From Alphaproteobacteria bacterium UBA3439 (GTDB lineage: Bacteria; Pseudomonadota; Alphaproteobacteria; Puniceispirillales; Puniceispirillaceae), in assembly GCA_002378605.1 (NCBI GenBank), contig DFSK01000164.1, positions 12,774 through 27,286 of the forward strand: 14,513 bases of DNA, written 5' to 3'. Positions 9,682 to 14,513 of this stretch are shown here, one piece after another. Every line of letters starts with the position of its first letter. Positions within the stretch are counted from its first letter, which is position 1. The translations under genes were made by a program, and so were the position numbers. The notes below the pieces were generated by a model. That model made no database searches. It saw only the letters and a list, made by a program, of their open reading frames with translations, and was not told where the DNA came from.

Positions 9682-11097
9682 ATGGCCATTGAAATCAAAA
9701 TGCCAGCTTTGTCGCCAACGATGGAAGAAGGCACACTTGCAAAATGGCTTGTTGCCGATGGCGATGATGTGCGTTCGGGCGATGTGATTGCCGAAATTGA
9801 AACCGATAAGGCAACGATGGAAGTCGAAGCCATCGAAGATGGCAAAATCGGCCAGATTTTGGTGCCTGCTGGAACCCAGCATGTAAAGGTGAATGCAGTC
9901 ATTGCAATGTTGCTGGAAGATGGCGAAAGCGCCAGTGCCATGCAATTACCAACGGCTACCGCGCCTGCTGCCCCGCCTGCTGCCGATAATGGTGCAGCAT
10001 CCGCTGAAACAGCCCCATCGGCCAAGGCGCCGCAGATTGCGCCAGCTTCAGAATCAGTGGCAGAACCAGTGGCGCAAGCATTGGCAGAACCAGATTGGTC
10101 AGGTAGTTCAACGTCCCTAACCGTTCGCGAGTCACTTCGTGACGCGATGGCCGAAGAAATGCGCCGAGATGAAAATGTGTTCATCATGGGCGAAGAAGTT
10201 GCTGAATATCAGGGAGCCTATAAGGTAACACAAGGGCTTCTTGACGAATTTGGCTCGAAACGGGTGATTGACACGCCGATTACCGAACAGGGTTTTGCCG
10301 GTCTTGGTGTTGGCGCGGCCTTTGGCGAATTGCGGCCGATTGTCGAGTTTATGACGTTCAATTTCGCCATGCAGGCGATTGATCAAATCATCAATTCGGC
10401 AGCCAAAACCCTTTACATGTCTGGTGGTCAAATGGGCTGTCCGATTGTGTTTCGCGGGCCAAATGGTGCGGCAAGCCGTGTTGCGGCGCAACATTCGCAA
10501 TGTTTTGCCAGCTGGTATGCGCATTGCCCAGGCCTAAAGGTTGTTGCCCCTTATTCGGCAGCTGATGCCAAAGGCCTGTTAAAAGCCGCTATTCGTGATC
10601 CAAATCCGGTTATTTTCCTCGAGCATGAAGTCTTGTATGGCCAAAGCTTTGACGTGCCGGATGATGATGATTGGATCGTGCCAATCGGCAAGGCGAATAT
10701 TCTGCGACGCGGAAGCGATGTCACAATCGTTGCCTTTTCCATCATGGTTGGCCGCGCTCTTGAGGCGGCTGATCGGCTTGCCGAACAGGGCATCAGCGCC
10801 GAAGTGATTGATCTGAGATCAATTCGCCCACTTGATAGCGCGACCATCGTTGAATCGGTGAAAAAGACCTCGCGTCTCGTTACTTGTGAAGAAGGCTTTC
10901 CGTTTGCGGGCATTGGCGCTGAAATTGCCATGCAGGTTATGGAGCAGGCTTTTGACTGGCTTGATGCGCCGATTGCGCGTGTGACGGGCAAGGATGTTCC
11001 AATGCCTTATGCGGCAAATCTCGAAGCGTTGGCATTACCGCAAATTGACGACATTGTTGCCGCCGCGCGCACCACTTGTGATGGCTTTAAGGGGTAG
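9682..11097 (+). CDS. pdhB: Pyruvate dehydrogenase E1 component, beta subunit with N-terminal lipoyl domain
   Basis: This is the E1-beta partner of PdhA. At 471 residues it is about 140 longer than a plain E1-beta because it starts with a lipoyl domain (residues 1-80, lipoylated Lys43 in ETDKATM) and an Ala/Pro-rich linker (about 85-140). The E1-beta part begins [15 protein letters not shown] at 146, with the active-site Glu172 in [34 protein letters not shown] at 223-242 and [16 protein letters not shown] at 258-273. The C-terminal transketolase-like domain follows from about 335. Fusion of a lipoyl domain to E1-beta is a known alphaproteobacterial trait (Sinorhizobium, Zymomonas). AAGGTG inside the end of pdhA serves as its ribosome-binding site. 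The lipoyl domain closely resembles that of pdhC. Confidence 0.97.
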   Translation: MAIEIKMPALSPTMEEGTLAKWLVADGDDVRSGDVIAEIETDKATMEVEAIEDGKIGQILVPAGTQHVKVNAVIAMLLEDGESASAMQLPTATAPAAPPAADNGAASAETAPSAKAPQIAPASESVAEPVAQALAEPDWSGSSTSLTVRESLRDAMAEEMRRDENVFIMGEEVAEYQGAYKVTQGLLDEFGSKRVIDTPITEQGFAGLGVGAAFGELRPIVEFMTFNFAMQAIDQIINSAAKTLYMSGGQMGCPIVFRGPNGAASRVAAQHSQCFASWYAHCPGLKVVAPYSAADAKGLLKAAIRDPNPVIFLEHEVLYGQSFDVPDDDDWIVPIGKANILRRGSDVTIVAFSIMVGRALEAADRLAEQGISAEVIDLRSIRPLDSATIVESVKKTSRLVTCEEGFPFAGIGAEIAMQVMEQAFDWLDAPIARVTGKDVPMPYAANLEALALPQIDDIVAAARTTCDGFKG

Positions 11098-11102
11098 GGC
11101 TG

Positions 11103-12395
11103 ATGGCAATTGAAATTAAAATGCCGGCCTTGTCACCAACCATGACAACCGGAACTTTGGCAAAATGGCTTGTTAGCGAAGGCGATCGCGTCAATTCCGG
11201 CGATGTGATTGCCGAAATCGAAACCGACAAGGCAACAATGGAAGTTGAATCGGTTGATGATGGAATTATGGCAAAAATTTTCGTTGATGCTGGCGCTGAG
11301 AATGTTGCTGTTGGGGCGGTGATTGCTGTTCTGGCAGAAGATGGTGAAACCGCAAGTGATGTTGCCAAAAACAGCGTTCAAGACTCCTCGGTTGCACCGT
11401 CGGCTTCATCAGCCGTGACCGAAGCAAAAGCACCCGCCGAACCAGTGCCGATTCGTGATGCCCGGCCAGTGCCAGCACAAGTAACAGCGCCAGCCGTCGC
11501 AGCACCAGCAACCCAAACCGCCAATACCGACAAGCCGCGAATCTTTGCCAGCCCGTTGGCGCGCCGAATTGCGGCTGATCGGGGCATTGCACTTGACGGG
11601 ATTGTGGGAAGTGGCCCCTATGGCCGGATTTTGCGCCGTGATGTTGAATCGGCGGATGTCTCGCCAATCGCGCAAACAACAGCGATACAGGCAGACGCGG
11701 TCCAGCGCGGCGACAGCTATCTTGTTGCCAATAGCCAGATGCGCAAAGTCATCGCTAACCGGCTTCAAGAGTCAAAACAGCAAGCACCACATTTCTATCT
11801 GACCGTTGATTGTATGATCGACAGATTGCTTGAGGCGCGTGAAGCGCTGAATGCAAGGGCAGGTGAAGGTATCAAAATTTCAGTCAATGACATGATCATC
11901 CGCGCGGCAGCAATGGCTTTGATCGCCGTTCCTGAAGCCAACGCCTCATGGGAAGGCGACAATACCCGTATATTCCGCCATGCCGATATTGCCATGGCAG
12001 TGGCAATTGATGGTGGATTAATCACGCCAATAGTGTGGGCCGCCGAACAAAAGGGGCTTGCCGCCCTATCACAGGTTACCGCTGATCTGGCCGCCCGCGC
12101 GCGTGACGGTAAATTAACCGCCGGCGAATATACCGGTGGCAGTTTTACAATTTCCAATCTTGGCATGTTTGGTATTCGCGAATTTGCCGCGGTCATTAAT
12201 CCGCCCCATGGCGGCATTCTTGCGGTTGGTGCAGGTGAGCAACGGCCCGTTGTCATTGATGGCAATCTGGCCGTGGCAACGGTGATGAGCGTTACCCTGT
12301 CAGCCGATCATCGCGCTGTTGACGGCGCGGTTGGGGCCAAATGGCTGCAGGCTTTCAAGGGGTTTGTTGAAAGCCCAGTCACCATGCTTTTGTAA
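11103..12395 (+). CDS. pdhC: Pyruvate dehydrogenase E2 component (dihydrolipoamide acetyltransferase)
   Basis: E2 forms the core of the complex and transfers the acetyl group from its lipoyl arm to coenzyme A. The 430-residue protein has one lipoyl domain (1-80, Lys43 in ETDKATM), an Ala/Pro/Thr linker (about 90-144) and a peripheral-subunit-binding domain (about 146-181) reading RIFASPLARRIAADRGIAL and GSGPYGRILRRDV. A second linker is followed by the catalytic domain from about residue 205, with catalytic His403 and Asp407 in DHRAVDGAVGAKWL. A single lipoyl domain is usual for alphaproteobacterial E2, whereas E. coli has three. It starts five bases after pdhB, with AAGGGG overlapping the end of pdhB as ribosome-binding site. 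The genomic context supports pyruvate over 2-oxoglutarate as the pathway substrate. Confidence 0.97.
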   Translation: MAIEIKMPALSPTMTTGTLAKWLVSEGDRVNSGDVIAEIETDKATMEVESVDDGIMAKIFVDAGAENVAVGAVIAVLAEDGETASDVAKNSVQDSSVAPSASSAVTEAKAPAEPVPIRDARPVPAQVTAPAVAAPATQTANTDKPRIFASPLARRIAADRGIALDGIVGSGPYGRILRRDVESADVSPIAQTTAIQADAVQRGDSYLVANSQMRKVIANRLQESKQQAPHFYLTVDCMIDRLLEAREALNARAGEGIKISVNDMIIRAAAMALIAVPEANASWEGDNTRIFRHADIAMAVAIDGGLITPIVWAAEQKGLAALSQVTADLAARARDGKLTAGEYTGGSFTISNLGMFGIREFAAVINPPHGGILAVGAGEQRPVVIDGNLAVATVMSVTLSADHRAVDGAVGAKWLQAFKGFVESPVTMLL

Positions 12396-12452
12396 TTCAT
12401 CCTGCAATAGCCCCGATTACAAGCCGACCGGTTCGCCGATTAGGAGACAATA

Positions 12453-13847
12453 ATGACCGATACCCAATTTGACATTGCCGTAATTGGTGGCGGGCCTGGC
12501 GGCTATGTTGCGGCCATTCGGGCGGCCCAGCTTGGGCTAAAGCCGGTGGTTATCGAGCGTGAGAATCTTGGCGGTATTTGCCTGAATTGGGGCTGTATTC
12601 CAACCAAAGCGTTGTTGCGCGCGGCTGAATTGCGTCATTCAATTGACGAAATGGCCGATTTCGGCATCACGGTTGGTGAGGTTAAAATTGATCTTACGGC
12701 TGTCGTGAAACGGTCACGCAAAGTTGCAGCTCGTCTGTCGACGGGTGTCAAGCATCTGTTAAAAAAGAACAAGGTTACCGTGATTGCGGCCGAAGCCAAG
12801 CTTGGCGCGACAAAGGGCGGTTTGCGCCAGATCAGCCTGTCAAATGGAGATATGGTATCAGCCAAACATGTGATCATCGCCACCGGCGCCCGCGCGAGGG
12901 CGTTGCCCAATATCGAGGCTGACGGCAAAACCATCTTGACCTACCGTGAAGCAATGGTTCCCGAAACCATGCCCGAATCGCTTATCATTGTTGGTTCAGG
13001 CGCGATTGGAAGCGAATTTGCCTCATTTTATCATGATATGGGGGTAAAGGTGACACTGATCGAGGCGCTTGACCGCATCTTGCCAGTTGAAGATGAAGAC
13101 GTGTCTGCTTTCGTTCAAAAAGCATTCGAAAAGCGCGGTATCACAATTATGACCGGGGTCAAATTGCAAGCTGTGACAAGCGATGGCAACGGCGTTCAGG
13201 CCAGCATCGAAGGCCATGACAAACCATTGCAGGCAAGTCGGATGATTCTTGCCGTTGGCATCACCGGCAATACTGAAAATCTTGGCCTTGAAGCGACCAA
13301 AATCAAAGTTGATCGCGGTCATATAGTGACCGATCAATGGGGGGCAACTGGCGAAGCTGGTATCTATGCCATTGGCGACGTAACCGGCCCACCTTGGTTG
13401 GCGCATAAAGCCAGCCATGAAGGCATCATCTGTGTCGAAAAAATCATGGGTCAAAAAGATGTTCATGCCATTGGCGACGGTGCTGTGCCGGGCTGTACAT
13501 ATTGCCGCCCACAAGTCGCATCTATTGGCATGACCGAAGCGGCAGCAAAACAGGCTGGTTATGATCTGAAAATTGGCCAATTTCCATTTGCAGGCAATGG
13601 CAAGGCGATTGCCCTTGGCGATGATGGCGGCTTTGTAAAAACGATTTTCGATGCCAAAACTGGCGAATTGCTGGGCGCGCATATGGTTGGGCCTGAAGTC
13701 ACCGAATTAATTCAAGGCTATGCCATTGCGCGGACTTTAGAAGCAACCGAAGCTGAATTAATGGCAACGATTTTCCCGCACCCAACCCTGTCTGAGGCGA
13801 TGCATGAATCGGTTCTTGATGCTTATGATCGCGCCATTCATTTCTAA
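12453..13847 (+). CDS. lpd: Dihydrolipoyl dehydrogenase (E3) of the pyruvate dehydrogenase complex
   Basis: E3 reoxidises the dihydrolipoyl arm of E2 and reduces NAD+, using FAD and a redox-active disulfide. The 464-residue protein has the FAD-binding GGGPGGYVAAIRAAQLG (12-28), the redox pair Cys43/Cys48 in GGICLNWGCIPTK, the NAD-binding IIVGSGAIGSEFASFY (178-193) and the second FAD motif IYAIGDV (304-310). A C-terminal dimer domain carries catalytic His443 and Glu448 in HPTLSE. Trp at position 47, in place of the more common Val, is typical of the E3 encoded with pdhABC in Alphaproteobacteria; a second E3 for 2-oxoglutarate dehydrogenase may exist elsewhere. AGGAG (12442-12446) sits six bases before the ATG. 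The 57-base gap to pdhC suggests the same transcript. Confidence 0.97.
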   Translation: MTDTQFDIAVIGGGPGGYVAAIRAAQLGLKPVVIERENLGGICLNWGCIPTKALLRAAELRHSIDEMADFGITVGEVKIDLTAVVKRSRKVAARLSTGVKHLLKKNKVTVIAAEAKLGATKGGLRQISLSNGDMVSAKHVIIATGARARALPNIEADGKTILTYREAMVPETMPESLIIVGSGAIGSEFASFYHDMGVKVTLIEALDRILPVEDEDVSAFVQKAFEKRGITIMTGVKLQAVTSDGNGVQASIEGHDKPLQASRMILAVGITGNTENLGLEATKIKVDRGHIVTDQWGATGEAGIYAIGDVTGPPWLAHKASHEGIICVEKIMGQKDVHAIGDGAVPGCTYCRPQVASIGMTEAAAKQAGYDLKIGQFPFAGNGKAIALGDDGGFVKTIFDAKTGELLGAHMVGPEVTELIQGYAIARTLEATEAELMATIFPHPTLSEAMHESVLDAYDRAIHF

Positions 13848-13888
13848 GATAACAACGCTGTTTGCGTTCGCTTTCATGCGTTTGTATT

Positions 13889-13917
13889 TTTTGCCTTTTG
13901 GCAAAAGCCTTTTTGCC
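13889..13917 (+). terminator. Three-arm alternating hairpin after lpd, candidate terminator
   Basis: TTTTGCC (13889-13895), GGCAAAA (13900-13906) and TTTTGCC (13911-13917) lie in a row with 4-base loops between them. The middle arm can pair perfectly with either neighbour, and a shorter CTTTT/AAAAG stem (13895-13907) is followed by CCTTTTTG. A T-run at 13910-13914 would suit termination of the pdh-lpd transcript, but the stems are AT-rich and short. A further small inverted repeat, AACGC (13854-13858) with GCGTT (13864-13868), lies just upstream. Confidence 0.4.
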
Positions 13918-13965
13918 AGCCGTTAATCGGTTGTTCTTTATCTGGTTAGTCTGCTAAGAAAAACC

Positions 13966-14513
13966 ATGCCACAGATGAACACAAGCAAAGGGGCGGCACG
14001 TCACCCCGAAAAACGCAAAAACCCGGATCGGCCACAGCCGCGCCGTCCTGAATGGTTGCGCGTAAAAGCTCCCGTTTCCGCTGCCTATGCCGAAACAAGA
14101 TCCTTGATGCGTGATCTCAATCTTGTGACCGTTTGTGAAGAAGCGGCTTGCCCGAATATCGGGGAATGCTGGGCGCAAAAACACGCCACCATGATGATTT
14201 TAGGATCGGTTTGCACGCGCGCTTGCGCCTTTTGCAATGTTGCAACGGGGCGACCTGATCTTTTGGATCCGCATGAGCCGGAAAATGTTGGCAAAGCTGT
14301 GGCAAAGCTTGGCCTTCGTCATGTGGTGATTACCTCGGTTGACCGTGATGATCTGGATGATGGTGGCGCGCAGCATTTTGCCGATACGATTCTGGCCATT
14401 CGCCATTTGTCACCCGGTACGACGATTGAGGTTTTGACGCCAGATTTCCTGCGCAAAGATGGCGCTGTTGAAATTGTTGTCGCGGCGCGGCCTGATGTGT
14501 TTAACCATAATAT
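13966..14513 (+). CDS. lipA: Lipoyl synthase, N-terminal part (cut by window edge)
   Basis: LipA is a radical-SAM enzyme that inserts two sulfur atoms into protein-bound octanoyl groups, making the lipoyl cofactor of PdhB, PdhC and other 2-oxoacid dehydrogenases. The frame from ATG 13966 is open for 182 codons to the right edge. The auxiliary cluster cysteines are Cys57, Cys62 and Cys68 ([12 protein letters not shown]). The radical-SAM CxxxCxxC is Cys83, Cys87 and Cys90 ([10 protein letters not shown]). [20 protein letters not shown] follows, typical of LipA. A basic N-terminal stretch (about residues 8-28) precedes the usual [11 protein letters not shown]. The ATG at 13975 (residue 4) is a possible alternative start; neither has a strong ribosome-binding site. 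The C-terminal third lies outside the window. It sits after the pdh genes whose products it modifies, but the 118-base gap with a candidate terminator suggests its own promoter. Confidence 0.95.
   Translation, partial: MPQMNTSKGAARHPEKRKNPDRPQPRRPEWLRVKAPVSAAYAETRSLMRDLNLVTVCEEAACPNIGECWAQKHATMMILGSVCTRACAFCNVATGRPDLLDPHEPENVGKAVAKLGLRHVVITSVDRDDLDDGGAQHFADTILAIRHLSPGTTIEVLTPDFLRKDGAVEIVVAARPDVFNHN

Noticed and set aside
13023..13682. 219-codon open frame on the minus strand opposite lpd
   Set aside because: It is fully covered by the well-supported lpd gene and its translation has no recognisable domain.

Overview
The window is a housekeeping stretch of an alphaproteobacterial chromosome. 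The order tpiA-secG-pyrG-kdsA-eno-ftsB-pdhA-pdhB-pdhC-lpd-lipA is a known alphaproteobacterial arrangement. Three protein features also point there: an E1-beta subunit carrying its own N-terminal lipoyl domain, an E3 with a CLNWGC redox motif, and a CTP synthase with GICFGMQ around the nucleophile. Base composition looks close to even G+C, which would fit a marine lineage such as the SAR116 clade, but that placement is only a guess. No mobile element, CRISPR array, tRNA, rRNA or toxin-antitoxin pair was seen, and base use looks uniform, so nothing suggests recent transfer.

Layout. On the minus strand at the left edge lie ppiD (membrane-anchored periplasmic folding factor) and the N-terminal third of trpE, joined by a one-base TAATG overlap. 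A divergent spacer (2327-2612) separates them from a long plus-strand run. That run holds tpiA, secG (with a good sigma-70-like promoter), pyrG, kdsA, eno and ftsB. An AT-rich leader region follows, then the complete pyruvate dehydrogenase set pdhA-pdhB-pdhC-lpd, and finally lipA, cut by the right edge.

How the genes work together. TpiA and enolase are glycolytic enzymes. Enolase makes phosphoenolpyruvate, which the neighbouring KdsA consumes to make the KDO precursor of lipopolysaccharide. PdhA/PdhB (E1), PdhC (E2) and Lpd (E3) turn pyruvate into acetyl-CoA. LipA makes the lipoyl cofactor carried by the lipoyl domains of PdhB and PdhC. SecG, PpiD and FtsB serve protein export, envelope folding and division; PyrG and TrpE serve CTP and tryptophan synthesis.

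I see no convincing undescribed system. The points worth a second look are small: an AT-hook-like tail on PdhA, a possible 30-codon leader ORF ending in the pdhA ribosome-binding site, overlapping and mutually exclusive inverted repeats between eno and ftsB, a three-arm alternating hairpin between lpd and lipA, and near-duplicate lipoyl domains in adjacent genes. All gaps between genes are under 300 bases.
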